The notes under the pieces were generated by a model that made no database searches, had not been told where the DNA came from, and was given only the letters and a program-made list of their open reading frames with translations. The translations under genes and the position numbers were made by a program. 35,970 nt of DNA from Pontimonas sp. (lineage in GTDB: Bacteria > Actinomycetota > Actinomycetes > Actinomycetales > Microbacteriaceae), in NCBI GenBank assembly GCA_021741945.1, contig JAIOWV010000003.1, forward strand, positions 1 to 35,970, in the 5' to 3' direction. This document shows positions 15,774-24,595 of the stretch, one piece after another. Every line of letters starts with the position of its first letter. The stretch's first letter is position 1.

Positions 15774-16361
15774 ATGTCTGAGAAGCAAGCACCGAGCCCT
15801 GATGAAGAGTCAGAGCCGCTGATCACCGATAAGCGTCGTATTGATCCAGAAACGGGGGACGTTCGCGAGGACGTCTCCGAGGGTACTGAGGCCGATGGCC
15901 TCAGCCCGGAGGATCTCGAGATTCTTGACGATGCCGAGCGTGACCTGGTCGCGGAATACCGCGACCGGGCCGCCCGAGCAGAGGCGGAGCTCCAGAACTT
16001 CCGAACCAGGGTCGAACGGGATCGCCAGGCCAACCGTGAGGCAGTGATTGCAGAGGTTGTGCGCTCACTCCTTCCTGCGCTGGATGACCTCGATCGCGCA
16101 GATGCCCACGGCGACCTCGCGGGGACGCCGTTGGAGTTGGTGTCGCAGAAGCTGCGTACCGGTTTTGACCGCTACGGGGTAAAGGCTGTCGGCACCGTCG
16201 GCGAAGCCTTCGACCCGGCCATTCACGAAGCCATGGTCAGAATTCCGAGCGCCGAGGCCACCTCCGACACGGTTGCAGAGGTCATCGAGGGTGGTTACAC
16301 CCTGGGCGATCGCCTCATCCGGCCGGCGAAAGTGGCTGTCCAGGTTCCAGCGGACCAGTAA
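15774..16361 (+). CDS. grpE: Nucleotide exchange factor GrpE
   Basis: A 195-residue partner of DnaK that speeds ADP release. An acidic, low-complexity N-terminus (about 1-60) precedes a long helix (about 58-95, EYRDRAARAEAELQNFRTRVERDRQ) that forms the coiled-coil dimer. The C-terminal beta domain has GEAFDPAIHEAMVRIPS and the ending GDRLIRPAKVAVQVP. All are typical. It starts 5 bases after dnaK. Confidence 0.95.
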   Translation: MSEKQAPSPDEESEPLITDKRRIDPETGDVREDVSEGTEADGLSPEDLEILDDAERDLVAEYRDRAARAEAELQNFRTRVERDRQANREAVIAEVVRSLLPALDDLDRADAHGDLAGTPLELVSQKLRTGFDRYGVKAVGTVGEAFDPAIHEAMVRIPSAEATSDTVAEVIEGGYTLGDRLIRPAKVAVQVPADQ

Positions 16362-16378
16362 GCGAGGGGGTGAGCTAG

Positions 16379-17332
16379 GTGGCAAGCCAAGACTGGTTAG
16401 AGAAAGACTTCTATGCGATTCTCGGGGTGTCTAAGGACGTCTCTGACGCCGAGCTCAAGAAAACCTACCGCTCACTAGCGCGCAAATATCACCCGGATTC
16501 GAATCAGGGTGATGCAGCTGCGGAGGCGCGGTTCAAGGAAATTTCCGAGGCCTATTCGGTGCTCTCCGACGCAACCCAACGCTCCGAGTATGACCAGATT
16601 CGTGCAATGGCAGCCGGTGGTCCGCGCTTCACCGCTGGCGGTGGCCAAGGTGGTTTTGATGACATCTTCGGTGGCATGTTTGGTGAGGGCGCAGCCCGCG
16701 GCGGCCGTAACGCTGACTTCGGGGACCTGTTCTCCGGCTTGTTTGGCGGTGGTGGCGGTTTCCAGGGATATCGCGAACCAACCAAAGGCCGTGACGTTGT
16801 GTCGCGGGTGACCCTTGATCTGAAGACTGCGGTATCGGGAACGGATGTGACCCTGGAGGGGCCCTCCGGGAACACCATCAAGGCCCGCATTCCTGCCGGT
16901 GTGAAGGATGGCCAAAAGGTTCGCTTGCGTGGAAAAGGCCACCCGAGCCCCGATGGCGGTCGCCCGGGCGATGCCATCATCACGGTGGGCGTGCCCAAGC
17001 ACCCGATTTTTAATCGCGACGGGGACAACCTGCGTGTTGTTGTTCCGGTGACGTTCTTGGAAGCAACCTTGGGTGCCACAATCGAGGTTCCCACCATTGA
17101 CGGCGACGTGGTGAAGGTCAAGGTCGCGCCAGGGACCCCGAGTGGTCAGGTTTTGCGGGTTAAGGGACGCGGCGTTCGCGGTGGAACAGCGCTGGGTGAT
17201 CTCTTGGTGGAACTGGCCGTTGCCGTTCCTTCCCACCTGTCCGGGGCTGCAAAGGGGCACCTCGAGAAACTCTTTAGCGCGCTTCCCGGGGAAAACCCGC
17301 GCGATGAGCTGCTCAAGAGGGCGAAGAAGTAG
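16379..17332 (+). CDS. dnaJ: J-domain co-chaperone (DnaJ/CbpA type, no zinc finger)
   Basis: A 317-residue Hsp40. The J domain (about 9-72) has the HPD tripeptide at 38-40 in ARKYHPDSN. A Gly/Phe-rich region spans about 78-133. The two substrate-binding beta domains follow (about 140-305; TLDLKTAVSGTDVTLEG, IPAGVKDGQKVRLRGKG). None of the four CxxCxGxG zinc-finger repeats of class A DnaJ is present, so this is a class B protein. The GTG start is supported by GAGGGGG about 8 bases upstream. It stimulates the DnaK ATPase. hspR starts 2 bases after its stop. Confidence 0.93.
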   Translation: MASQDWLEKDFYAILGVSKDVSDAELKKTYRSLARKYHPDSNQGDAAAEARFKEISEAYSVLSDATQRSEYDQIRAMAAGGPRFTAGGGQGGFDDIFGGMFGEGAARGGRNADFGDLFSGLFGGGGGFQGYREPTKGRDVVSRVTLDLKTAVSGTDVTLEGPSGNTIKARIPAGVKDGQKVRLRGKGHPSPDGGRPGDAIITVGVPKHPIFNRDGDNLRVVVPVTFLEATLGATIEVPTIDGDVVKVKVAPGTPSGQVLRVKGRGVRGGTALGDLLVELAVAVPSHLSGAAKGHLEKLFSALPGENPRDELLKRAKK

Positions 17333-17334
17333 CC

Positions 17335-17778
17335 ATGGATGAGCTCACACCACTCTTTTCTATCGCTGCCGCAGCGGAGCTCGCGGGCATGCACCCCCAG
17401 ACCCTGCGTCAGTATGACCGCCTGGGTTTGGTGAGTCCGACCCGGACGGCCGGGCGGACGAGAAGGTATTCGATGAAGGATGTCGTCCACCTCCGGGAGA
17501 TTTCACGTTTGAGCGCTGAGGGATTGAACCTCGAGGGGATCAAGCGAATCCTGGAGCTCGAAAGCCAAGTCGATCACTTGCAGAGGCGCGTGCGGGACCT
17601 GGAAAGCGCGCTGGCCGATGAGTTGTTGGCTCGCTCCGGCCGCCGGGTTTTTGCTGCCGGATCCGAGGGCGAGGTTGTTCCACTTCGTGCGGGGCAGAGA
17701 GCGAAGAAGTCCAACCAAGTTGTGGTGTGGAATCCTCTGCGCTGGGCCCTGCCACCATCCCAGGAATCTCAAAGGTAA
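17335..17778 (+). CDS. hspR: MerR-family heat-shock repressor HspR
   Basis: A 147-residue repressor. The N-terminal MerR-type winged helix (about 6-75) has FSIAAAAELAGMHPQTLRQYDRLGLVSPTRTAGRTRRYS, seen as shorter conserved blocks such as HPQTLRQYDRLGLV and TRRYS. A coiled-coil region follows (about 80-103, LESQVDHLQRRVRDLESAL). The tail is basic. In Streptomyces and mycobacteria HspR binds HAIR repeats upstream of dnaK and is helped by DnaK itself. Such repeats occur here at 13800-13884, so the operon is probably autoregulated. It lies between dnaJ and clpB. Confidence 0.95.
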   Translation: MDELTPLFSIAAAAELAGMHPQTLRQYDRLGLVSPTRTAGRTRRYSMKDVVHLREISRLSAEGLNLEGIKRILELESQVDHLQRRVRDLESALADELLARSGRRVFAAGSEGEVVPLRAGQRAKKSNQVVVWNPLRWALPPSQESQR

Positions 17779-17789
17779 GGGGGTCTCCC

Positions 17790-19934
17790 ATGGCACAGTC
17801 TTCAGAAGAGAACGGTCAAAAAAGCGCGCTTGAGCTCTATGGCGTGAACCTGACTGATATTGCCCGCGAGGGAAAACTCGATCCCGTCATCGGTCGCGAC
17901 CAAGAGATTCGCCGGGTGTCACAGGTGTTGACAAGGCGCACTAAGAACAACCCGGTCCTCATTGGTGAACCAGGCGTGGGAAAGACCGCAGTCGTCGAGG
18001 GCTTGGCTCAGCGCATCGTGGCTGGTGACGTCGCAGACTCCCTGAAGGGCAAACAACTCATTTCCCTCGACATGGCAGCCATTGTCGCGGGCGCCAAGTA
18101 TCGGGGTGAGTTTGAAGAGCGCCTTAAGGCAGTTCTGAAAGAAATCAACGACGCCGAAGGCGAAATCATCACCTTCGTCGACGAACTTCACACGCTGATG
18201 GGTGCTGGAGGCGGGGAAGGCTCAGTGGCTGCGGCCAACATGCTCAAGCCCATGCTCGCTAGGGGTGAACTGCGCCTGATTGGCGCGACGACCCTGAATG
18301 AGTATCGGGAGTTCATCGAGAAGGACGCGGCGCTTGAGCGTCGTTTCCAGCAGGTTTTCGTGGGCGAGCCGAGTGTCGAGGACACGGTCGCAATTCTGCG
18401 CGGTTTGAAGGAGCGTTACGAAGCGCACCACAAGGTCATCATTGCTGACAGTGCGCTTGTTGCGGCGGCAACCCTGTCCAACCGATACATCACCTCCCGT
18501 CAGCTACCGGACAAGGCGATTGACCTGATTGATGAGGCCGCCAGTCGCCTGAAAATGGAAATCGAGTCCTCCCCGGTGGAAATTGACGAACTTCGTCGTC
18601 TGGTTGACCGCATGCGCATTGAGGAGTTAGCGCTCAAAAAAGAGAAGGACGATGCCTCGAAGGATCGCCTCGCAAAACTGCGGGAGGATCTGGCGGAGAA
18701 AGAAGCAGAACTGTCGGCGCTTCAAGACAAGTGGGCCACAGAAAAAGCATCACTGCAGGACGTCGGTGAGCTCAAGACTCAGCTCAATGAGGCGCGCATT
18801 GACCTGGACCGCGCCATGCGCGAGGGGCGTTACGAGGACGCGTCCAAGCTCAACTACGAGGTCATTCCGGGTATTGAGACCGCGATTTCCACCGCAGAAA
18901 ACGGAGAGCCCTCGGCCGATCGGATGGTCAACGACCAGGTCACCGATGAAGATATCGCTGCAGTAGTGGCCGCGTGGACGGGGATCCCGGTTGACAAGCT
19001 CACCCAGGGTGAAACCGAGCGTTTGCTCCACCTGGAGACCGAACTCGCGAAGCGCCTTGTCGGTCAGAAGGACGCCGTGAAGGCAGTCAGCGAGGCGGTG
19101 CGTCGATCGCGCGCAGGCCTCAGCGATCCCGGCCGTCCGACTGGGTCCTTCTTGTTCCTAGGCCCCACGGGTGTGGGCAAGACCGAGCTGGCGAAGGCGC
19201 TTGCCGACTACCTCTTTGACGACGAGAAGGCGTTGGTTCGCATCGATATGAGTGAATACGGCGAGAAGTTCGCCGTATCGCGCCTTATCGGCGCCCCTCC
19301 CGGCTATGTCGGCTATGAACAGGGTGGGCAGCTGACGGAAGCCGTGCGTCGGCGACCATACTCGGTCATTCTTTTGGATGAGGTGGAGAAAGCCCACCCG
19401 GAGGTCTTCGACCTCCTTTTGCAGGTCCTTGATGACGGTCGACTCACGGATGGGCAAGGGCGAACGGTCGACTTCAGAAACACGATTCTGGTTCTGACGT
19501 CGAATCTCGGCTCCCAGTTCCTTGTGGACGAGGGGCTGTCGCGGGATGACAAGGTGACCGCTGTCAACGCTGAAGTCAGGCGGGCGTTTAAGCCCGAGTT
19601 TGTGAACCGGCTTGACGACATCGTGGTGTTCTCGACACTGTCTGGCGAGGACCTCGGTCAGATTGTTGAAATCACGGTCGATCGCCTTCAGAAGCGTCTT
19701 TCTGAGCGGAGGCTAGAGCTCGCAGTCACACCTGCTGCCAGGCTGTGGCTTGCGGATAAAGGGTATGACGCGCTCTATGGAGCGCGACCACTACGGCGAT
19801 TGATGCAGAAACAAATCGACGATCGCTTGGCTAAGGCCTTGCTTTCTGGGGAAATTCACGACGGTGACACCGTTCGTGTTGACCTGGCGAGCGACTCTTC
19901 GGGTCTGACTGTAGCTCCGTTTAGCCTGGAATAA
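17790..19934 (+). CDS. clpB: ClpB-type disaggregase lacking the N-terminal domain
   Basis: About 714 residues; typical ClpB has about 860. It begins MAQSSEENGQ and runs directly into the linker/first AAA domain (LTDIAREGKLDPVIGRD). AAA-1 has Walker A GEPGVGKT at 59-66 and Walker B TFVDELH at about 127-134. A middle coiled-coil domain (about 265-380, DELRRLVDRMRIEELAL onward) marks it as ClpB rather than ClpA. AAA-2 has GPTGVGKT (about 457-464) and ILLDEVEKAHPEV. The two Clp_N repeats are missing. The frame opens at 17727, but the ATG at 17790 with its upstream AAGGGGG is the better start. It would act with DnaK on protein aggregates. Confidence 0.93.
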   Translation: MAQSSEENGQKSALELYGVNLTDIAREGKLDPVIGRDQEIRRVSQVLTRRTKNNPVLIGEPGVGKTAVVEGLAQRIVAGDVADSLKGKQLISLDMAAIVAGAKYRGEFEERLKAVLKEINDAEGEIITFVDELHTLMGAGGGEGSVAAANMLKPMLARGELRLIGATTLNEYREFIEKDAALERRFQQVFVGEPSVEDTVAILRGLKERYEAHHKVIIADSALVAAATLSNRYITSRQLPDKAIDLIDEAASRLKMEIESSPVEIDELRRLVDRMRIEELALKKEKDDASKDRLAKLREDLAEKEAELSALQDKWATEKASLQDVGELKTQLNEARIDLDRAMREGRYEDASKLNYEVIPGIETAISTAENGEPSADRMVNDQVTDEDIAAVVAAWTGIPVDKLTQGETERLLHLETELAKRLVGQKDAVKAVSEAVRRSRAGLSDPGRPTGSFLFLGPTGVGKTELAKALADYLFDDEKALVRIDMSEYGEKFAVSRLIGAPPGYVGYEQGGQLTEAVRRRPYSVILLDEVEKAHPEVFDLLLQVLDDGRLTDGQGRTVDFRNTILVLTSNLGSQFLVDEGLSRDDKVTAVNAEVRRAFKPEFVNRLDDIVVFSTLSGEDLGQIVEITVDRLQKRLSERRLELAVTPAARLWLADKGYDALYGARPLRRLMQKQIDDRLAKALLSGEIHDGDTVRVDLASDSSGLTVAPFSLE

Positions 19935-19980
19935 CTGACCGCGAGCGGATCGCACTCCACTAAATACATAACCTAAGGAC

Positions 19981-20568
19981 ATGATGACCGAGAGCACTTC
20001 CACCAAGACCTTCCCCCTCCATGACGCACTGGCGGGGAGGCGCAGCCCTCGCGCCTATTCCCCGAGCGCCACATTGACGCCAGAGCAGGTCGGTCCGCTT
20101 TTTGAGGCTGCACGGTGGGCAGCAAGCTCAAGCAACTCGCAGCCATGGTCGTTTGTCGTGGGATTTCGAGGCGACGAGGTCTTCTCCACAATCCTCGGGA
20201 CTCTCGCTTCGGGCAACGCAGTCTGGGCTGAGCACGCCAGTGCGTTGGTCGCCAACATTGCAAGGACTCACACCGATGAAGGTAAAGCCCTCTCTCACGC
20301 TTGGTATGACCTGGGTCAAGCGGTTGCTCACCTCAGTGTCCAGGCCACGGTTGAGGGAATCCTCGTTCACCAGATGGGTGGGTTCGATTCAGAGGCTCTG
20401 GGTAATGCCTTGGGCCTTGACGATCACCACCGAGTGGTCACCGTGATGACCTTGGGTCTTCAGGGTGATGTGGCCGATCTTCCAGAGAATCTGCAGGAGC
20501 GGGAGAAGGCACCCCGGGTGCGCAAACCACTCGGTGACCTTGTCTCGGGAAGTGCCAACTACGCCTGA
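19981..20568 (+). CDS. Nitroreductase-family FMN oxidoreductase
   Basis: A 195-residue protein of the nitroreductase fold. The FMN-phosphate segment is LAGRRSPRAYSPSATLTPEQV near residues 17-37 (in parts RRSPRAYS), followed by AARWAASSSNSQPWSFVV, which is typical for these flavoproteins. The C-terminus has VVTVMTLGLQGDVADLPE. The substrate is unknown; these enzymes reduce nitro groups, quinones or flavins with NAD(P)H. AAGGA ends 1-2 bases before the first ATG, so the second ATG at 19984 is an equally likely start. It overlaps the convergent aldolase gene by 10 bases. Confidence 0.88.
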   Translation: MMTESTSTKTFPLHDALAGRRSPRAYSPSATLTPEQVGPLFEAARWAASSSNSQPWSFVVGFRGDEVFSTILGTLASGNAVWAEHASALVANIARTHTDEGKALSHAWYDLGQAVAHLSVQATVEGILVHQMGGFDSEALGNALGLDDHHRVVTVMTLGLQGDVADLPENLQEREKAPRVRKPLGDLVSGSANYA

Positions 20569-21623
20569 AGCTCAGCCGTGATGGTGTCAACGAAGCGGGC
20601 AATATCGTCCTCCGTCGTGTCGAAGGAGCACATCCACCTGACTTCGCCCTTCGCGCGGTCCCAGTCATAGAACCGGAACTTCTCACGGATTCGATCGGCA
20701 ACCGCATTGTCGAGAAGGGCGAAAACCGCGTTGGCTTGGGTCGGTGCGCTAAAGCCGAGACCCGAAATTGCTCCTGATGAGATCCGCTCCTCCAGAGCAG
20801 ATCTCAAGCGCGAGGCCATGGCGTTGGCATGCCGTGCAGAGCGCAGACCCAGGTCGTCAGTGAACAGAGCAAGAATCTGTGCGCTCGCGAAGCGCATCTT
20901 GCTGGCCAGTTGCATGCTGAGTTTGCGCAAATAGATGAGCCCCTCGACTGCCTTGGGGTTCAGAACAACGATCGCTTCAGCGCCCAGCAGACCGTTCTTG
21001 GTTCCACCGAGGCTCAGAACATCAACTCCCACGTCTGTGGTGAAGGCGCGGAAGGGCAGGTTGAGGCTGGCCGCGGCATTCCAGAGGCGCGCTCCGTCCA
21101 TGTGAACGAGCATGCCTTTCTCGTGAGCGAAGGTCGTGATGGCTCGAATCTCGTCTGGCGTGTAGACGGTACCCAGTTCGCTGCTCTGAGTGATGGAGAC
21201 AACCAGTGGTTGCGCACGATGTTCGTCGCCAAAGCCGAAGGCTTCAGTCGCAATCAACTCGGGCGTCAGCTTTCCTTCGGGAGCAGGAACAGTGAAGAGC
21301 TTGAGGCCGCTGACACGTTCAGGAGCGCCGCCCTCATCGGTGTGAATGTGGGCGAGGGAGCTACAGATCACGGCTCCCCAACGAGGCATCATGGCTGTAA
21401 GCGCAACGACGTTGGCGCCGGTTCCGTTGAAGACCGGAAAAACCTCGGCCTGGGCGCCAAAGTGTTCGCGAATGGTGTGGGTTAGCGCAGCGGTGTAGTC
21501 ATCTTCCCCATAGGACACTTGGTGTCCTTGGTTCGCCTCTTCCAGGGCAACCAACACCTCTGGGTGTACACCGGAATAGTTGTCGCTGGCAAAACCGCGC
21601 CAGTCGGGGTTATGAAGTCTCAC
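20559..21623 (-). CDS. ltaE: Low-specificity threonine aldolase
   Basis: A 354-residue PLP-dependent aldolase of fold type I, which splits L-threonine or allo-threonine into glycine and acetaldehyde. Seen are the N-terminal FASDNYSGVHPEVL, the ring-stacking His region AHIHTDEGGAPE, HMDGARLWNA (174-183) and the PLP lysine in SLGGTKNG (Lys209). The start is a GTG. It lies 24 bases downstream of the 468-residue unrecognised gene on the same strand and may be co-transcribed with it. Confidence 0.92.
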   Translation of the reverse strand: MRLHNPDWRGFASDNYSGVHPEVLVALEEANQGHQVSYGEDDYTAALTHTIREHFGAQAEVFPVFNGTGANVVALTAMMPRWGAVICSSLAHIHTDEGGAPERVSGLKLFTVPAPEGKLTPELIATEAFGFGDEHRAQPLVVSITQSSELGTVYTPDEIRAITTFAHEKGMLVHMDGARLWNAAASLNLPFRAFTTDVGVDVLSLGGTKNGLLGAEAIVVLNPKAVEGLIYLRKLSMQLASKMRFASAQILALFTDDLGLRSARHANAMASRLRSALEERISSGAISGLGFSAPTQANAVFALLDNAVADRIREKFRFYDWDRAKGEVRWMCSFDTTEDDIARFVDTITAELQA

Positions 21624-21647
21624 CAGACCATCATGACAGTTAGGCGA

Positions 21648-23054
21648 CTAGATTCCGCTTGTGCCGGTGATTCCGGCGGTCTGTTCAATCGTGGGGCCAA
21701 GCTTCTTGGAGAGCGCCTCATAGAACATGGAGAGGGGGAATTCATCATCCATCACCTGGTCGGTGATGTCTCCGGGCGTTCCCTCGAGGGGAAGCTCACG
21801 AGCCAAGAAACGCGAGGCAGGGTGGGGGGCCAAGACTTCGCTGACGAGTTCGTGAGCAGCAATCCAGTGAACGATCTTGGGCCGATCGATCGAGGCCCAG
21901 TAGAGCTCGTTGATGCGGTCCGAGAGTTCGACGACAGTGTCGGGCATGGCGTCCCAGTCGATCGTGAGCTTGGTGTCTGTCCAGTGCAGGACGTGGTGCT
22001 GGTGCATCCAGGCAAACAGTAATTGCCCGGCCACGCTGTCGTAATTGCGCACTCGGCCACCGGTCAGGGGGAAACGGAAGATGCGGTCGAACACCACTGC
22101 GTACTGGACGAGTTCAGCGTGGGTGCGAGTCTTGTCATCCGTCTTGGGGTCACGCATCAGTGTCACGGCCTCGCGGAAGGCGGTGAGATCACACCGCAGT
22201 TCCTCGAGCCCGTACAGGTAGAAGGGCATGCGCTGCTTGATCATGAAGGGGTCGAACGGCAAATCTCCGCGCATGTGGGTGCGGTCGTGGATCAAATCCC
22301 ACATCACAAATGTCTCTTCCGTGAGTTTCTGATCCTCGAGGAGCCGTTTTGCGTTCGTGGGGAGCTCAAGGTGAGTGATGTCAATCGCGTGTTTGACAAC
22401 TTTTCTAAACCTCGCAGCTTCGCGATCGGCGAAGATGCCACCCCAGGTGAAGGTGGGTAAAGACGGAGCGGTGCCCTCAGGGGCACCGGGTGGAACCCGA
22501 GGAGTGACTGCTACCGACTCCGGAAACAGCACGGCAGAGTTGGTGTCGTATCCGGCGGTGAAGTCAATGAACCGAAGAGGGACGAACATCAAGTTTCCGT
22601 AGGAGCCACTCTCAAGACTCGAGACGAAGTCCGGCCAAATGGTTTCACACAGCACCGCTTCGAAGAAGCGGTTGGTGGAGCCATTCTGCGTGTACATCGG
22701 GAAGACGACGAGGTGGACCGCCCCATCAACGCGATTGGCCTCGGGGTGAAAAAGGGCAAGTGAGTCGTAGAAGTCGGGAACACCAAAGCCGCTCTCAACC
22801 CATGCGGCGAAGTCGGTAGCGAGCGCTTCGAGGTATGCGGCGTCGTGGGGAACGTGCGGGACGAGAGCAGACAACGCCTGCACGATCGCGGCTACCGAAG
22901 CGGCGGCCTCCGCGTGGTGAGACGCTTCGGGGATGCTGCCATCCTTGATTTGCCTGCTCTGCAGGGCAGAGCATCCGTCTTTGATGGTCTGCCAGTGGGC
23001 TGAGTCACGAATGTCGTGAGTGCTCCAAGCGCGAGTCGACATCGTCGTCTCCAT
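21648..23054 (-). CDS. Unrecognised 468-residue protein (possibly DUF6421) with HDxxH and EELRCD motifs
   Basis: A soluble-looking protein with no signal peptide or clear membrane span. The first 100 residues are helical (EASHHAEAAASVAAIVQALSAL region). The middle has aromatic-rich conserved-looking blocks (GAVHLVVFPMYTQNG, FFEAVLCETIWPDFV). At 250-290 there is WDLIHDRTHMRGDLPFD, then GLEELRCDL (HDRTH at 256-260, EELRCDL at 284-290). This spacing of a His pair and a downstream Glu/Asp cluster looks like a metal site. I think of the actinobacterial DUF6421 family, from memory and unverified. AAGGAGG (23060-23066) lies 5 bases before the ATG, so expression is likely good. Confidence 0.7.
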   Translation of the reverse strand: METTMSTRAWSTHDIRDSAHWQTIKDGCSALQSRQIKDGSIPEASHHAEAAASVAAIVQALSALVPHVPHDAAYLEALATDFAAWVESGFGVPDFYDSLALFHPEANRVDGAVHLVVFPMYTQNGSTNRFFEAVLCETIWPDFVSSLESGSYGNLMFVPLRFIDFTAGYDTNSAVLFPESVAVTPRVPPGAPEGTAPSLPTFTWGGIFADREAARFRKVVKHAIDITHLELPTNAKRLLEDQKLTEETFVMWDLIHDRTHMRGDLPFDPFMIKQRMPFYLYGLEELRCDLTAFREAVTLMRDPKTDDKTRTHAELVQYAVVFDRIFRFPLTGGRVRNYDSVAGQLLFAWMHQHHVLHWTDTKLTIDWDAMPDTVVELSDRINELYWASIDRPKIVHWIAAHELVSEVLAPHPASRFLARELPLEGTPGDITDQVMDDEFPLSMFYEALSKKLGPTIEQTAGITGTSGI

Positions 23055-23183
23055 AGCGTCCTCCTTGGCACAAATCGAGCGTCTGGCTCAGTGTAAGCAG
23101 GGGCTGGCGTGCGCATGGGTGCGTTTTACACAATTGACGCGCGAATCTGACCGTTGCCACGCAAAAATATTGCGCTTTGTGGC

Positions 23184-24014
23184 CTAGAAGACCATGGGGC
23201 GGTCGTCATCCTCACTCGCGATCTCGACAAGCACGGGAACGTGGTCGGAGGGCGCTTCTGCGCGCCTCGTGTCGCGCAGAATTTCTGCCCCGGAGAGCAA
23301 TTCGACCAGTTCGGGAGAGCCAAAGACGAAATCGATCCGAAGACCGTGGTTTTTGGGAAACTTTCCTCCGGTGTAATCCCAGAAGGTAAAGCCCTCGGGG
23401 ACGCTGGGCCGCACGAGATCGACTAGCCCGGCCGTTTGGAGAAAGGAATCGAGTGCGCTGCGCTCTGCTGGAGAAGTATGGGTCGTGCCAGGGACAAGAA
23501 AGGCGGGGTCTCCCACATCCGAAGGCAGCGGAGCAATGTTGAAATCCCCGAGCACAGCGAGAGGCAGAGCATCGGGGCTGGAGCGGTAAGAACTCCATGC
23601 TGAAGCCAGAGCGTCTATCCAGGAGAGTTTGTAGGAAAAATGCGGATCATCGATTCCGCGCCCGTTTGGCACATAGACACTGCACAGCCGGATTCCCTCA
23701 ACCGTGACGGAGAGCGCCCTAGCCTCCAGAGCGGCTGGCTCGTCGGGGTTCTTGGTGAAGCCTGGCATGCCAGGAAAGCCCACCTCTGGGTCAGCTAAGG
23801 GCAGTCTCGAAGCGAAGCCCACTCCGTTCCACTGATTGAGTCCGTGGTGAACGATCTCATAGCCAGCGGCCTCAAAATCGTCATAAGGGAACTGGTCGTC
23901 GCGGCACTTGGTTTCTTGCATCGCGAGGACATCGATGTCATAGGCGTGCAAAGCATCAATGACGTTGTGCTTGCGCGTTCGAATCGAGTTGACGTTCCAC
24001 GTGGCTATCCTCAC
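23184..24014 (-). CDS. xthA: Exodeoxyribonuclease III / AP endonuclease (XthA-type)
   Basis: A 276-residue DNA repair nuclease of the exonuclease III family. It has MRIATWNVNSIRTRK at the start, the metal-binding Glu in LAMQETKC (Glu34), VGFASRLPL, LGDFNIAP, GLRIDFVFG and the catalytic SDHVPVLVEI near the C-terminus. It removes 3' blocks and cuts at abasic sites. The GTG start is 6 bases after a TAGGCT -10 on the minus strand. It is divergent from pyrE. Confidence 0.94.
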   Translation of the reverse strand: MRIATWNVNSIRTRKHNVIDALHAYDIDVLAMQETKCRDDQFPYDDFEAAGYEIVHHGLNQWNGVGFASRLPLADPEVGFPGMPGFTKNPDEPAALEARALSVTVEGIRLCSVYVPNGRGIDDPHFSYKLSWIDALASAWSSYRSSPDALPLAVLGDFNIAPLPSDVGDPAFLVPGTTHTSPAERSALDSFLQTAGLVDLVRPSVPEGFTFWDYTGGKFPKNHGLRIDFVFGSPELVELLSGAEILRDTRRAEAPSDHVPVLVEIASEDDDRPMVF

Positions 24015-24020
24015 CCCTTC

Positions 24021-24026
24021 AGCCTA
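24021..24026 (-). promoter_or_regulatory. -10 element for xthA (leaderless)
   Basis: Minus-strand TAGGCT, 6 bases before the GTG at 24014, with no ribosome-binding site. It is back to back with the pyrE -10 at 24038-24043, only 11 bases away. Confidence 0.6.
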
Positions 24027-24037
24027 AAGCGCCTCGG

Positions 24038-24043
24038 TAGACT
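24038..24043 (+). promoter_or_regulatory. -10 element for pyrE (leaderless)
   Basis: TAGACT ends 6 bases before the pyrE ATG at 24050, with no ribosome-binding site in the gap. Confidence 0.6.
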
Positions 24044-24049
24044 AAACGC

Positions 24050-24595
24050 ATGGCAAGCGCACGGGACGAGCTCATTGGTTTCATCTCCAGGGAAGCCGTG
24101 CACCACGGGGACTTCACCCTCACCAGTGGCAAAAAAGCCAGTTTCTATATCGACCTCCGTCAAGTGAGTCTCGACCACCGCGTCGCCCCGCTCATCGGCG
24201 ATGTGATGTTGGAGTTGCTCGCTGAGTTTGAACCCGTTGACATCATCGGTGGCCTCACGATGGGCGCCGACCCCATCGCGAGTGCAATCATGCACCGCGG
24301 CATTCTCGCGGGAAAGACCTATGACGCCTGCGTGGTGCGTAAAGAACCGAAAGACCACGGTCGCGGTCGACAGGTTGAAGGCCCCGATGTGAAGGGCAAG
24401 CGAGTAGTCGTTGTCGAAGACACCTCGACAACGGGTGGATCGCCCCTGGCCGCAGCGCGGGCGCTGGAACAAGCAGGCGCTGAAGTGGTTGCGGTGTGTG
24501 TTGTTGTTGATCGCAAGACCGGGGCTGATCAGGTTATCGAAGACGCTGGTTACCCCTATCGCGCCGCAATCAGCCTTGATGACCTGGGCCTGTAA
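24050..24595 (+). CDS. pyrE: Orotate phosphoribosyltransferase
   Basis: A 181-residue enzyme that joins orotate and PRPP to make OMP in pyrimidine synthesis. The PRPP-binding signature is VVVVEDTSTTGGS, and FTLTSGKKASFYIDLRQV and the flexible-loop region RKEPKDHGRGRQVEG are also present. The next gene begins directly after the stop, so they probably form a unit. The message is probably leaderless. Confidence 0.95.
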   Translation: MASARDELIGFISREAVHHGDFTLTSGKKASFYIDLRQVSLDHRVAPLIGDVMLELLAEFEPVDIIGGLTMGADPIASAIMHRGILAGKTYDACVVRKEPKDHGRGRQVEGPDVKGKRVVVVEDTSTTGGSPLAAARALEQAGAEVVAVCVVVDRKTGADQVIEDAGYPYRAAISLDDLGL

